A DNA stretch of 64,000 bases from Leptolyngbya sp. SIOISBB (GCA_010671905.1 JAAHII010000001.1:248001-312000); one strand, 5' to 3'; shown: positions 9,423 to 18,602, counted from the first letter of the stretch. Notes: generated by a model not told the origin, from the sequence alone. Program-made: numbers and translations.

Positions 9423-10218
9423 CTAATGGGAATACAGAGTGGCGTCCCCCGTCACTGGGTCGCGAATAATCTGGCTGTCTAATCCAAATACCTCTCGTAC
9501 TAGGGTCTCTGTCATCACAGTTTGAGGGGTTCCTTGGGCGTAAACGACCCCCGATCGCAATGCAATTAGATGATCGGCATATCGACAAGCCTGATTCAGA
9601 TCATGGAGCACCATGATAATAGTTTTTTCCTGCTGACTATTCAGGTCGTGGAGTAGATCCAACACTTCAAGTTGATGGGCCATATCCAAATAAGTCGTGG
9701 GTTCATCCAACAGCAGGATGTCGGTATCTTGGGCCAGCGCCATCGCAATCCAGGCTCGCTGTCGTTGCCCACCAGAGAGGGTATCTAAAGGGCGGTTGGC
9801 AAATTCTTCTAGATGGGTGGTGGCGATCGCCGCTTCCACTTTCAACTCATCGTCCCGCGACCACTGCTGCAGCCAGTTTTGATGAGGATAGCGCCCCTGG
9901 GCGACTAATTCTCGCACCGTCAGTCCCTCTGGCGCTGAGGGACTCTGAGGTAAAATGCCGAGCCGCTTAGCGAATTCTTTGGTGGGGAGATGGGCGATCG
10001 CGTCTCCCCTCTAGATAAACTGTGCCGTCTTTGGGCTTGAGCAGTCGGGCCAGGCCCCGCAGAAGCGTAGATTTACCGCAACCATTGGGTCCCACTAAAG
10101 CTGTAATGTGTCCATGAGGAATCGCCAAATCCAGCCCCTTAATGATCAGGGTGCTGTCGTAAGCTAACGTGAGCCTGCGAGTCGTGAGCGCAACTTGAGT
10201 AGCAGTATCGAGAAGCAT
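9423..10218 (-). pseudogene. FecE/FepC-type iron-siderophore ABC transporter ATPase, frameshifted
   Basis: The 5' part (10218 down to ~10002) holds Walker [14 protein letters not shown]. The 3' part (to 9423) holds the Q-loop region, the signature [17 protein letters not shown], Walker [10 protein letters not shown] and the H-loop VLHDLNQA. The two parts are in different frames. Removing one base near 10002, just before GCGATCGC, restores [20 protein letters not shown], the expected family sequence. The ancestral product (~264 aa) would energise uptake of ferric siderophores delivered by the binding protein upstream. No FecC/FecD-type permease gene is in the window. Either an early pseudogene or a sequence error. 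Confidence 0.88.
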
Positions 10219-10318
10219 AGTTAATAGACGGTCAGGGTTTAGGGTTAAAGGTGGTGACCTCGCCGTTTGAGCCTTTGGCAGTCATCAGCTGAGCGGGAGA
10301 ATTGAACGGTGCAACACC

Positions 10319-10753
10319 TCAACTAAAGTCCCGCAACATCTTCTTAATCTCTAAATTGTGCATTTCCTCTTGGCCGATTTTGTTGCGGGTGTATTCTTCG
10401 AGGTAGATGCTGGCGTTCTCGACCACATCTAACAGCTTCTTATACATATCGAGGGCACGCTGTTCATGGTTGAGACTTTCTTGCAACAAATCGGTGACAG
10501 AGTGGCGATTGGTTTCTTCGATCGCGGCGATGCGTTGACTGGGGTGCCCCTCTAAGCCAGTGATAATTTCGCCAGCTTCTTGAGCATGCAGCAGAGACTC
10601 ATTGGCTTGAGCTTTGAAGAAGTCAACAATGGGAATGCGGTTAGGCCCAGTCACCATCAAGGAGTAGTGGGTGTAACGCACGACACCGGCTAGCTCAAAC
10701 TCCATAATCTGATTTAGCAGTTGAATTGTGCTCTGAGTATCTAGTTCTCTCAT
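10319..10753 (-). CDS. Bacterioferritin-like ferritin-family protein
   Basis: 144 aa, four-helix ferritin fold. Putative di-iron ligands appear in the usual pattern: Glu in IMEFELAGVVRYTHY, Glu and His in NESLLHAQEAGE, Glu in LNHEQRALDMYKKL, and Glu/His in GQEEMHNLEIKKML. The protein would oxidise and store iron, or act as a peroxide-protective ferritin, in the cytosol. It is slightly shorter than a classical bacterioferritin (~157 aa). It sits between the MFS transporter and the ABC ATPase of the siderophore cluster. An ATTCTTATTAAG element about 45 bp upstream resembles a Fur-type site. Confidence 0.82.
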   Translation of the reverse strand: MRELDTQSTIQLLNQIMEFELAGVVRYTHYSLMVTGPNRIPIVDFFKAQANESLLHAQEAGEIITGLEGHPSQRIAAIEETNRHSVTDLLQESLNHEQRALDMYKKLLDVVENASIYLEEYTRNKIGQEEMHNLEIKKMLRDFS

Positions 10754-10797
10754 AAAAATGTTGAGTCAAGCGGTAGTGCAAATCTCAGTAAGTAGTC

Positions 10798-10809
10798 ATT
10801 CTTATTAAG
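10798..10809 (-). promoter_or_regulatory. Possible Fur-type element upstream of the bacterioferritin-like gene
   Basis: ATTCTTATTAAG lies 45 bp before the start codon. The identical 12-mer lies upstream of the second AraC gene (25426-25437), and a better Fur-like palindrome lies upstream of the first AraC gene. Sharing among three iron-locus promoters is the only evidence. Confidence 0.4.
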
Positions 10810-10940
10810 ATTCGCTAGCAAAAATGTCTCCAATCATCTTAGAGGATTGAGCGATATCTTGGGGATTCCGCACCATCGCACTGCCTGAGTCAAGTGTCTC
10901 TATTCAAGGTGCTGACATTCTCAGTCGAAGATAGCTGGCA

Positions 10941-12230
10941 TCAGGGTTCTACGCGTGAAGAGCGCTGGTGCAGATACCCTATCAAGCCCACTCCACCGAG
11001 CGTTAGAATTCCGATCGCTAACAACGTCTGCATCAATGCGATGCCACTGCCAGGGCTAGAGCCAAACAGAGGCGTCAGCACTGTCAGATGATTTTGCATC
11101 CAGGGTTCAAAGACGCGATCGGCTAGGGGGCCAGCCACCAGGTTGGCTGAGAGTATGACTAGGGTACCTACTAGATGATCGGCAGAAAAGACGCGCCCCT
11201 GCAGCTCTGGGCTGACCTCGGCATACCAAACGGCCATATAAGAGCTCATGATCAGCGGATTGTGAAAGGAGCTGCCAAATCGCGCTGTGGCCCACAGGAC
11301 AGGAAGCGGCCCCAACCCCAACAGTAGGGTACTGAATCCAGTACCGATAAAGCCCACCAATAGGCCCATCAGGCGTTGTTGAAAGCCTCCCCAAAGACTG
11401 AACGCGATCGCACCCACCACACCCCCCAGACCAGACACCGCGACCACTAACCCGAGCGTCTGCGTATCACCGCCAGTGCGGGCTAAAATCATCGGTTGAT
11501 AAAGCGCTTCACCGATCTGGCGGAGAAGGGTGAAGGTGGACAAGGCCACTACCATCGCCAGCAAATTGGGGCGAGTGGCAATGTAGCGAAAGCCAACAGT
11601 AATCTCGTCGCCTATCTGATGCCAGAATGTTGACTTTGAGGGAGGTGGTGGGCTCTTTACCGGTTTTGGTGTGGTCACGGGAATTTTGACTAGGGCCAGT
11701 GTGAGCATAGCCACGAGGAAGGTGGTCATGTCGATCGCCGTAATTCCCAACAATCCGACTAGGGGGTATAGTACTCCCGCCAAGGCTGGGGACAGAATCG
11801 CGGCACCATATCCAACCACAGCTCCCATGCTGCTGGCGCGGGTGTGGTGCTGTGGGGGCACAATCAGCGGCACCAAGGTAGAGTAAGTCAGCATCTGAAG
11901 ATTGCCAAAGCTGCCGATAATCGCGGCAATTAAATAGATGTGCCAGATGTGCAGAATTTGCAGCCCAGCCAAAATGCCAACGGCCATGGTGCAACAGGCG
12001 GCCCCGGCATCGCTGAGCCATAGCAGTCGTTTGCGGGGCAGGCGATCGATCAGCATGCCCGAAAAGAGCGAGAGGACAAGTTGCGGCAGTTGATAAAAAA
12101 ACAAAATCAGGGCGATCGCGGTGGCTGACTGGGTTTGCTGCCACATCCACAGCGTCAGCGCAAAGTAAGTCATGCTACTGCCGAGGGAGGAGGCCAGTTG
12201 CCCCATCCAGAGGGTGATAAATGTCCGCAC
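10941..12230 (-). CDS. MFS transporter, siderophore-export (EntS-like) candidate
   Basis: 429 aa with about 12 hydrophobic helices. It starts at GTG 12230 (MRTFITLWMGQLASSLGSSM). The motif SGMLIDRLPRKRLLW between helices 2 and 3 is the MFS loop motif of the DHA3/EntS type. In the inner membrane it would export a siderophore or drug by proton exchange; the location inside a siderophore receptor/binding-protein cluster favours siderophore export. A 21-bp-period operator (12287-12326) lies 57 bp upstream. A decayed copy of its first ~40 codons survives at 18890-19001. The last part is followed by the bacterioferritin-like gene. Confidence 0.85.
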   Translation of the reverse strand: MRTFITLWMGQLASSLGSSMTYFALTLWMWQQTQSATAIALILFFYQLPQLVLSLFSGMLIDRLPRKRLLWLSDAGAACCTMAVGILAGLQILHIWHIYLIAAIIGSFGNLQMLTYSTLVPLIVPPQHHTRASSMGAVVGYGAAILSPALAGVLYPLVGLLGITAIDMTTFLVAMLTLALVKIPVTTPKPVKSPPPPSKSTFWHQIGDEITVGFRYIATRPNLLAMVVALSTFTLLRQIGEALYQPMILARTGGDTQTLGLVVAVSGLGGVVGAIAFSLWGGFQQRLMGLLVGFIGTGFSTLLLGLGPLPVLWATARFGSSFHNPLIMSSYMAVWYAEVSPELQGRVFSADHLVGTLVILSANLVAGPLADRVFEPWMQNHLTVLTPLFGSSPGSGIALMQTLLAIGILTLGGVGLIGYLHQRSSRVEP

Positions 12231-12286
12231 GGCGCAGGGCCAAAATCAGGGCAGAAGCAGCGTAAATTGTTTGGTGACTAAATTCC

Positions 12287-12326
12287 TTTGCCAGCCGGAA
12301 TTTTTTCTTCGTTAAACAGACTTTTT
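12287..12326 (-). promoter_or_regulatory. Tandem AraC-type operator upstream of the MFS gene (site A)
   Basis: Half-site TTTGCCAGCCGGAATTTTTT starts at 12287 and a second, TTCGTTAAACAGACTTTTT, at 12308, exactly 21 bp later. The near edge is 57 bp from the MFS start. The site overlaps the 3' end of the upstream Suc/Fer gene. The same architecture occurs at four other promoters in this island. Confidence 0.72.
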
Positions 12327-13325
12327 CAAGGTCTCAGAATCGCGATGGCTAGAAATCTGGTTGAGGTAACTGACTCGATACTGCTTGACCGATGTGGTTG
12401 CGGCTCCAGAATTGAGCGCCGTTATGACTGAACCACAGGCTTCCACTCGAGCTTTGTAAGTGCCCCTTTCAAGCCCGTTAGGGGCCGCAAATTCGATGAG
12501 TATTTCGGCCCAATCGGCGTTTTCTTCGTCGTGAGCGATCGCTTGTTCAGTTTTGCAGTAGTTCAGCCATTCCCAACCGCGCTGCAGCCAAATCTCGCGT
12601 TCAACAATTTGTGCGAACTGCGATAGTCCCGATTGTCCTCGATAAAACGATCGCAGTTCGGTGACGGGACGATCGCGCTTAATTAAAACCGGTAAAATCT
12701 CCGGTTCTAGATGCCCCCAAGCCTGCCCGGAGGGAAAGTCCATCAGCGTCGGGGCAAACTGATGACCACCAAAGTGAGAGCAGCGCCAAACCCGGAGTTG
12801 ATCGTTGGCATACTCGTTGCGGAGCTGGGCATAGATCGGTTGGCCAAAGCGGGCGCAGGCAATGTCAACGTTGCCGTGGGTGCAGACCATGATGTCGCGG
12901 ATACCATCGTCAGGCTGCTGGTAAGCGGCAAACTGAGGCATCTCGTCAGGCTGACACAGCAAAGCTTTGGCCAGGGCTGCTAACTGCAGCGGTGGGACGA
13001 GAAAAGTTTGCTTCTCTAAGGGGCTCAAACCCTGGGCCGAGCGGCGGTAGTAGAAGAGGTGAGCCCGCTCGGGGATGGCATACTCTCGGTCAGGGGCGAT
13101 CGCCATCGGCGCGACGTGAATATCTTGGGCAAAAAGTTCGTGAAACAAGTCGTGGATTGGCTGTAGGAGCGGATCGTGGTGAAAACGCTCCTCCGTCCAA
13201 GGTAAGGGTAACTCTATCACCAGCCATGCTGAGGCGGGGTTGGCACTGCCGATGGGGTCTTCGCCGTTGGCTTTAGACACGTCTGAACAGAATTTGTACG
13301 TTGCAGTTAAGGGAGAAGACACCAT
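12312..13325 (-). CDS. Suc/Fer-like (Apd1-type) thioredoxin-fold ferredoxin
   Basis: 337 aa. The core motif is C148-x8-C157 in MVCTHG...DIACARFG and H184-x3-H188 in CSHFGGHQFAP, followed by DFPSGQAWGHL. This is the pattern of sucrase/ferredoxin-like (Apd1-type) proteins, which bind a 2Fe-2S cluster on two Cys and two His. The fold suggests an electron carrier or reductase. In a siderophore island a role in reducing ferric siderophore is reasonable but inferred. There is no signal peptide, so it is cytosolic. It starts 66 bp from operator site B and is followed by the MFS gene. Confidence 0.82.
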   Translation of the reverse strand: MVSSPLTATYKFCSDVSKANGEDPIGSANPASAWLVIELPLPWTEERFHHDPLLQPIHDLFHELFAQDIHVAPMAIAPDREYAIPERAHLFYYRRSAQGLSPLEKQTFLVPPLQLAALAKALLCQPDEMPQFAAYQQPDDGIRDIMVCTHGNVDIACARFGQPIYAQLRNEYANDQLRVWRCSHFGGHQFAPTLMDFPSGQAWGHLEPEILPVLIKRDRPVTELRSFYRGQSGLSQFAQIVEREIWLQRGWEWLNYCKTEQAIAHDEENADWAEILIEFAAPNGLERGTYKARVEACGSVITALNSGAATTSVKQYRVSYLNQISSHRDSETLKKSV

Positions 13326-13390
13326 CAGAAGACACCTTTGAGAGTCTGAATGAAGATGATCAATTCTAAAAGTCGGGAGAAGATATTTCC

Positions 13391-13430
13391 TTTGCCAAAC
13401 GGAATTTTTTCTTGGCGAAATAAACTTTTT
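13391..13430 (-). promoter_or_regulatory. Tandem AraC-type operator upstream of the Suc/Fer gene (site B)
   Basis: Half-sites TTTGCCAAACGGAATTTTTT (from 13391) and TTGGCGAAATAAACTTTTT (from 13412), 21 bp apart, 66 bp from the start codon. Closest relative is site A. Confidence 0.72.
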
Positions 13431-13461
13431 AAGGCGCTCTGAGATGTTATCTAAACTAAAG

Positions 13462-13527
13462 CGCCCCCTGAGCGGAGTCGAAGGGACGCTTTAGCTGGGT
13501 TATAGCTTCGACTCCGCTCAGGGGGCG
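13462..13527. repeat. 22-bp perfect inverted repeat with 22-nt loop
   Basis: The arms at 13462-13483 (CGCCCCCTGAGCGGAGTCG...) and 13506-13527 are exact reverse complements. It lies just after the 3' end of the binding-protein gene. The core CCCTGAGCGGAGTCGAAGGG is a sequence I recall as dispersed in several cyanobacterial genomes. It could be a REP-like element and may also protect or terminate the upstream mRNA. Confidence 0.8.
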
Positions 13528-13581
13528 ATGTGCGTGGGACGATTACATCTAAGCTGGATCGAGTTGCGCTAAATCTGACTT

Positions 13582-14661
13582 TTAGTTTGGCCCAAGTAAC
13601 TGCTGTTTCAGCTCTTCCAAATACAGCTCGGTGCCAATGGGGCCAGGCAAACCGGCACATAAGTAAAGTGGAATGGAATAGACCCGTCCGGCTTGGCTGG
13701 CGTCCAGGGACTGGGCGATCGCATTTCCTTCCCACTGCGGCTGGAGTCCCTTGAGCTGATGCTGCTCAAACGCATCCATATCGGCGAGCTGATTGGCCTG
13801 ATCGTTATAGCCCAGCAAGATAATCAAATCGGCTTCGTTCAGCTGGGGTAAGGTTTCCAGAGAGATGGGGACTGGCTGGCTTAGGTCATCCTCCGGTAAT
13901 GCTGGAGAATGCACAAATTGAAATCCCAGAGTCGTCATCAGCGTGCTGCAAAAGCTAAAACGGCCTGGGATGAGAGCAAGTTGAGCCAGCTGAGGATCTG
14001 TTGCTAGCATCAAAACGTTGGGATGCTCTGCCACCACCGGAGTGAATTCTGCTTGAGCAGCAGTGACTTGCTGCTCCATTTCGGCCAGCAACTGTTCTGC
14101 TTGTTCAGGGCGACCCACTGCCGTCGCCACGGTGCGAAGATTGGTCTCGGTATCAAACCATTCGAACAACAGCGTCGGTGCAACAGCCGAGAGCAACTCG
14201 TACTGAGCTGCGTTTACGGTGCTGCCTAAAATCAGGTCAGGCTCTGCTTTGGCGATCGCCTCCAAAGAAGGACTGAAAACAAGCCCCACATTGGCCGGTT
14301 GACTGGTGACCCACTGGCCCAAATAAGGAATTTGCTGGGCTGGATCGTCATAGTCACCGGCATGAAAGGGAAAGCGATCGGCAAATCCAGCAGGTTGCAC
14401 CTCCAGAGCCAGAATGAGTTCCAGTAGATTAGAGCCGAGTACGATGACGTTTTTGGGCTGACCACAAATCTCGGTTGCGCCTGCCGTGTGCTCAAGGGTG
14501 CGACAGGTGGCTGATTTCCCCGAGGTAGATCCCGCCGCTTCCAAACTAGACCCCGCCTCGGGTGAGGGATCTGAGTAGTTGCCGACTTCCCGACAGGCAA
14601 CTGTCATGAATGCCATGATCCACACGAATAGTAGAGGCCGACTTGCTGAAATCACTCTCAA
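13582..14661 (-). CDS. Iron-siderophore ABC transporter substrate-binding lipoprotein (FecB/FhuD type)
   Basis: 359 aa, usual length. The N-terminus is a lipoprotein signal with lipobox ending at Cys23 (MAFMTVAC). A Ser/Gly-rich linker precedes the TroA-like binding domain: NVIVLGSNLLELILAL, VGLVFSPSLEAIAKAEPDLILGS, and the C-terminal IGTELYLEEL. Such proteins receive ferric siderophore in the periplasm and pass it to an inner-membrane ABC permease. The annotated start is TTG (14659-14661) with GGAGAGA upstream; a GTG two codons later is possible. The gene follows the TonB receptor by 64 bp in the same direction. Two further decayed copies of it exist in this window. Confidence 0.9.
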   Translation of the reverse strand: MRVISASRPLLFVWIMAFMTVACREVGNYSDPSPEAGSSLEAAGSTSGKSATCRTLEHTAGATEICGQPKNVIVLGSNLLELILALEVQPAGFADRFPFHAGDYDDPAQQIPYLGQWVTSQPANVGLVFSPSLEAIAKAEPDLILGSTVNAAQYELLSAVAPTLLFEWFDTETNLRTVATAVGRPEQAEQLLAEMEQQVTAAQAEFTPVVAEHPNVLMLATDPQLAQLALIPGRFSFCSTLMTTLGFQFVHSPALPEDDLSQPVPISLETLPQLNEADLIILLGYNDQANQLADMDAFEQHQLKGLQPQWEGNAIAQSLDASQAGRVYSIPLYLCAGLPGPIGTELYLEELKQQLLGPN

Positions 14662-14725
14662 AATGGCTAAATGTTCTCTCCGCTTTCATCAATACTGTTT
14701 TGCCAGCGGGGGCACTGGCAGCAAG

Positions 14726-17359
14726 CTAAAATTTGACCGACACTGAGCCCACGACGGAAAAGGGCGCACCGGGAATATTCCCAAAGGTGCGGTTATCCGT
14801 CACTCGGAAGTAGTTCACATCAAAAAGATTGTTGAAGTTCAGCCCCAATCGCCAATCTTCTCGTTCGTAAAATAGGGCTGCATTGGTGAGAAAGTAATCT
14901 TCGACTTCAAAGGTATTGGCCAAGTCACCCTCGCGCTGACCCACATAGTTAACCCCGAAACCAAAGCCTAACCCCTGCAAATCGCCCTGCTGAATTTCAT
15001 AGGTCGTCCAAAGTCCCCCGCTATGGTACGGCGCATTGGGCAAGCGATTGCCGACTGAGTTGGTATTATCGGCTGTGATTCTGGCATCGATATAGGCGTA
15101 ATTGGCAATGATGTTCCAACCCGGTAGAATCTCGCCAACGATATCGAGCTCAATGCCCTGACTGCGCTGTTCTCCTGTGGCGACTGTAAGCAAGAGGTTA
15201 TTGGGGTCGGCTGTCGATACATTTTGCTTAGTGATGTCGAAATAGGCCAGAGTGGCGAGCAGATCGCCCGCCAAAAGTTCAGCCTTAATCCCAATTTCGT
15301 ATCCTTCTGACCGTTCTGGCTCTAAGGGTGCACCATTCGCCGTACGACCAAAGTTAGGCTCAAAAGATTGAGCATAGTTGGCGTAGAACGACAGGGTCTC
15401 GATGGGTTGGTAAACGATCCCAATTCTAGGACTCCAGGCGTCATCGTACCGGTCGTTGTTCGGTGTCTCTAAATCGCGAAAATCGACACTATCGTATCGT
15501 AGGCTCCCCACCAGAATGAACTGCTCACTAAAGGTGATTTGGTCTTGTAAAAAGACGCCATATCGATCGGCCTCTGTCTTGCCGGTTGAAAGCGGAGCCA
15601 CGCTGCTGACATCGGTTCGGGGTGTCCCATAGATCGGATTAAAGATATCCAATCGGGTGGGATTAGCAAAATCGACTCGGGTGAATACATCATCAAAGCG
15701 ATTGAAGTTAACATCGACCCCAGCTAAGAGCGTGTGTTGAATGGAGCCAGTATCAAATTCGCCGATGACGTTAGCTTGAATCACGTAGTCATCGGAGCGA
15801 TAGTCCCGGTCGGCAAAAAAGCGGGTGACGTTTCGAGTCGTTTCATCAAAGGCTAAAGGCAGGGCCACTCGAATGCCATAGTCTTGGGCGACATAGCGGA
15901 AGCCATGGTTGAGTACCCAGTCGTCATTCACCTGGTGGCTGAGATCATAGCCCAGGGTGAGAGCATCGCTGCGAATCTGATCATTCGGCTCCACTTGAAT
16001 GCGATCACGGGGCACATCGACAACGCGGTTCCCGAGCACCGGAAGCCCTGGATCAAAGGGCGTTTCTTCATCCAAATATTCCATCAGCAGGGTGAGATTG
16101 GTGCGATCGCTAATCTGCCAGCTTAAAACTGGGGCAATGAAAGCCCGACTCGTATCCGTGTCAAAGTCGCGAAAGCTTTCCTCATGCTGGGCGACGGCGT
16201 TGAGGCGATAGGCCAGTCTGCCATCCTCCGCCAATGGCCCCGTCAGATCGACACTGGGGCGAATCAGCCCCACACTCCCCACTTGCACTTCCAGGTCGTA
16301 GAACGGATAGGGCAAAGGTCGCTTGGTCACGAGGTTAATGATGCCGCCCGGATCACTCTGCCCATACAGCACCGAAGCTGGGCCTTTAATGACTTCAATG
16401 CGCTCAACATTGGCAATTTCTTGGGTCGTAAAATTGTTCGTGATGCGAAAACCATCGCGCAGAATTGGCCCGTTGCTAAACGTATTGGTAGTAAACCCCC
16501 GGAGAGCCAGGGCCGCGTTGTTCGATAAGGCATCCAACTGCCCGACCACGCCGCTGACATTACGCAGAGCATCATCAACGCGCAGAATCTGCTGATCCTC
16601 CAGCACCTGCTGCGGTACCACCTGGATTGCTTGGGGAATATCGAGAACGGGTGTATCGGTGCGGGTGGCACTACTAGCGCTCGGGACAAAGTAGTCATCG
16701 TCCACTTGCTCACCGGTCACCACTACCTGAATCACCTCGTCATCAGGCACTGCAACCGTGGCGACTCCGGGTATGCCCCTCACCATCAGGCCCGTGGTGC
16801 CAACGCTAATCTCGACGGTGGGAGGAGCAGCCGTTCCCGTGATGGCAATGCGCACTAGATTATCGGGCAGGTTCACCACATCGATCAGGGCAATGCCCTC
16901 GGTCGGATTACTGACGAAGAATTCTTCAGTGTCGGGCAGGTTCAGCACTGCATTGGGGATGTCGGCGATCGCAGCGTTGCCGGTGACGGCGATTTCTGGC
17001 AGCGCTAATTCACCACTGGCGTCTAATTGCAGTGTGAAACCATCCGCCGTTGCCTCGATTTGAACGTTGGTAATCTCGACGAGTTGAGTTTGGGCGCCCA
17101 ACCCCGATGGTTCATCGATTTGGGTCGTTGCCGCTGCAGGTTCATCGAACGGGTGAACTGTGGGCATCACCCTAGCCGTATGCGCCGTAGTCGCCGGATT
17201 AGAAACTGGTTTTGTGCTCAAGCTGGCATCAGCCTCTACCTCTACTGCTAGTGCCATCATCGGCGACAGCGTTAGCGCTAGCCCCCCGGCTAACGTCGTG
17301 AACGGTAATCCCCACAATCCTTTCATCATGACCATTTCATCCACACAACACACCAGCAT
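14726..17359 (-). CDS. TonB-dependent siderophore receptor with N-terminal AMIN domain
   Basis: 877 aa. In order: a signal peptide (GLPFTTLAGGLALTLSPMMALA), an AMIN-type domain at ~94-200 (VEITNVQIEATADGF ... VRIAITGTAAPPTVEIS), a VVVTGE-type linker, a plug domain at ~235-345 (DIPQAIQVVPQQVLEDQQI, RIEVIKGPASVLYGQSDPGG) and a 22-strand barrel ending in the outer-membrane C-terminal phenylalanine (GSVSVKF). AMIN-fused receptors are a cyanobacterial speciality for ferric siderophore import. The start could also be Met9 or Met11; no strong ribosome-binding site distinguishes them. Operator site C lies 67 bp upstream and a paralogous AraC regulator precedes it. Confidence 0.93.
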   Translation of the reverse strand: MLVCCVDEMVMMKGLWGLPFTTLAGGLALTLSPMMALAVEVEADASLSTKPVSNPATTAHTARVMPTVHPFDEPAAATTQIDEPSGLGAQTQLVEITNVQIEATADGFTLQLDASGELALPEIAVTGNAAIADIPNAVLNLPDTEEFFVSNPTEGIALIDVVNLPDNLVRIAITGTAAPPTVEISVGTTGLMVRGIPGVATVAVPDDEVIQVVVTGEQVDDDYFVPSASSATRTDTPVLDIPQAIQVVPQQVLEDQQILRVDDALRNVSGVVGQLDALSNNAALALRGFTTNTFSNGPILRDGFRITNNFTTQEIANVERIEVIKGPASVLYGQSDPGGIINLVTKRPLPYPFYDLEVQVGSVGLIRPSVDLTGPLAEDGRLAYRLNAVAQHEESFRDFDTDTSRAFIAPVLSWQISDRTNLTLLMEYLDEETPFDPGLPVLGNRVVDVPRDRIQVEPNDQIRSDALTLGYDLSHQVNDDWVLNHGFRYVAQDYGIRVALPLAFDETTRNVTRFFADRDYRSDDYVIQANVIGEFDTGSIQHTLLAGVDVNFNRFDDVFTRVDFANPTRLDIFNPIYGTPRTDVSSVAPLSTGKTEADRYGVFLQDQITFSEQFILVGSLRYDSVDFRDLETPNNDRYDDAWSPRIGIVYQPIETLSFYANYAQSFEPNFGRTANGAPLEPERSEGYEIGIKAELLAGDLLATLAYFDITKQNVSTADPNNLLLTVATGEQRSQGIELDIVGEILPGWNIIANYAYIDARITADNTNSVGNRLPNAPYHSGGLWTTYEIQQGDLQGLGFGFGVNYVGQREGDLANTFEVEDYFLTNAALFYEREDWRLGLNFNNLFDVNYFRVTDNRTFGNIPGAPFSVVGSVSVKF

Positions 17360-17425
17360 TAACGCTAATCGTTCTTAATTAGTTGAGCTGTAGAGGCATG
17401 GTAAGAGGGAACCACGATCGCGACC

Positions 17426-17466
17426 TTTGCGAACCGGAATATTTTCTTTGTTGGCCGGAATTTTTT
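17426..17466 (-). promoter_or_regulatory. Tandem AraC-type operator upstream of the intact TonB receptor (site C)
   Basis: Half-sites TTTGCGAACCGGAATATTTT (from 17426) and TTTGTTGGCCGGAATTTTTT (from 17447), 21 bp apart. The near edge is 67 bp from the receptor ATG, exactly the spacing found at the second receptor gene (site E). Confidence 0.75.
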
Positions 17467-17594
17467 GAGCTAGGACTTACGCAAAAGCCCCCTCAGTTCC
17501 GCAAATCTGGGGGATGTTGAAGCCGATTTCCCCCTGTTTGGGGCTTCAGGAGCCAAAATCGGATTCAACGACTTAAATCCTATCGACTTCAAGC

Positions 17595-18602
17595 CTAGCC
17601 GCGTTGTTGCAACTGGTAAGCCTTGGGGCTGATGGCATACTTGCGCCGAAAGGCAGTGCTAAACGCCTCAGGATTGCGATAGCCGACCTGAGCTGCGACC
17701 TGAGCGATCGTCAAATGGGGAGAACGGAGTAACGTTTGGGCCTGCTGCATGCGGCGATCGCGCAAATAGCCGAATACCGTTGTCCCAAATAGGTGACGAA
17801 ACCCTTGCTTGAGGGTGCATTCATTGAGTCCCACCTGACGCGCTAGATCAGTCAGAGAGGGTGGATCGCATAACCGCGTATTCACAATCTCCCTGGCGTA
17901 TTGCACCCGCTCTAAGTCACCCGCTTTCAACTTGAATGGTTTGGGGGTCGGGGTGTCAGCTTGCAAACAAGCAATTTGCAGCGCCAATAGCTCCAGGGCC
18001 TTACTTTCCAAATACAGATGTTGAGCCGAGCCTTGGTAAGGACACCCCAGAATTTGCTGCAGCACCTGAGCCATCGCTGGCGTTATTTTCCCCAGCGGTT
18101 TGTGAAACCGCCTGGTGTCCTGCATCATGTCTTGCAGCGGCTGAGGCAGGGCATCCTCCGTCACGCTGAGTCCGCGCAAGGAGTCCGATTGGGCACTGAG
18201 CATCACCACTTGAATGGGCTGATCCGATCGCCATTCTTCGGTTTCAGTTAGATCAGGCAAATGATAAAGATAGTTGTGTCCGGCAATTTCTTCATAGTCT
18301 GCTTCAATTCCCGGTACGTGTGGTGTTTTGACTCTAGAGCCGCCTGATAAATAGAACTTGGCGACAATGGGAAAGGCCTCTTGGTGGTGATTAATGATTG
18401 CCAGAGGTTGCTGTAACTGAATATTCCGAATGTCAATGGTCAATCCTCTTCTGAGTTGCAGGGTACAGTCGCCTCCCTGGCCAATTTGCTGGGGCATATG
18501 GAGCTGATAGCCCAGGTCAGTCGGCTGGTAAACAGGCTCACCCTGTTCATGGGCGTGCACCAACAGGTTATGTAGGTCGGTATCGGTCAGCGCGATCGCC
18601 AT
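17595..18602 (-). CDS. AraC-family regulator of the iron/siderophore locus (PchR-like)
   Basis: 335 aa. Residues 1-230 form a ligand-sensing domain of the PchR type (LQLRRGLTIDIRNIQL, FPIVAKFYLSGGSRV). Residues ~235-335 carry the double HTH of AraC proteins (SLTDLARQVGLNECTLKQGFRHLFGT in pieces; IAQVAAQVGYRNPEAFSTAFRR). PchR-type regulators bind the ferri-siderophore and activate receptor and transport genes. It lies directly upstream of the TonB receptor, and the five 21-bp-period operators are its probable targets. A Fur-like palindrome TGATAAG-A-ATTGTCA sits 27 bp before the ATG, fitting iron repression of the activator. Confidence 0.9.
   Translation of the reverse strand: MAIALTDTDLHNLLVHAHEQGEPVYQPTDLGYQLHMPQQIGQGGDCTLQLRRGLTIDIRNIQLQQPLAIINHHQEAFPIVAKFYLSGGSRVKTPHVPGIEADYEEIAGHNYLYHLPDLTETEEWRSDQPIQVVMLSAQSDSLRGLSVTEDALPQPLQDMMQDTRRFHKPLGKITPAMAQVLQQILGCPYQGSAQHLYLESKALELLALQIACLQADTPTPKPFKLKAGDLERVQYAREIVNTRLCDPPSLTDLARQVGLNECTLKQGFRHLFGTTVFGYLRDRRMQQAQTLLRSPHLTIAQVAAQVGYRNPEAFSTAFRRKYAISPKAYQLQQRG

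Noticed and set aside
17470-17594. AGGACTTACGCA near 17470 as the end of another copy of the IS at 19732
   Set aside because: Only about 12 bases match one terminal repeat and no second end or transposase sequence follows; too little to call.
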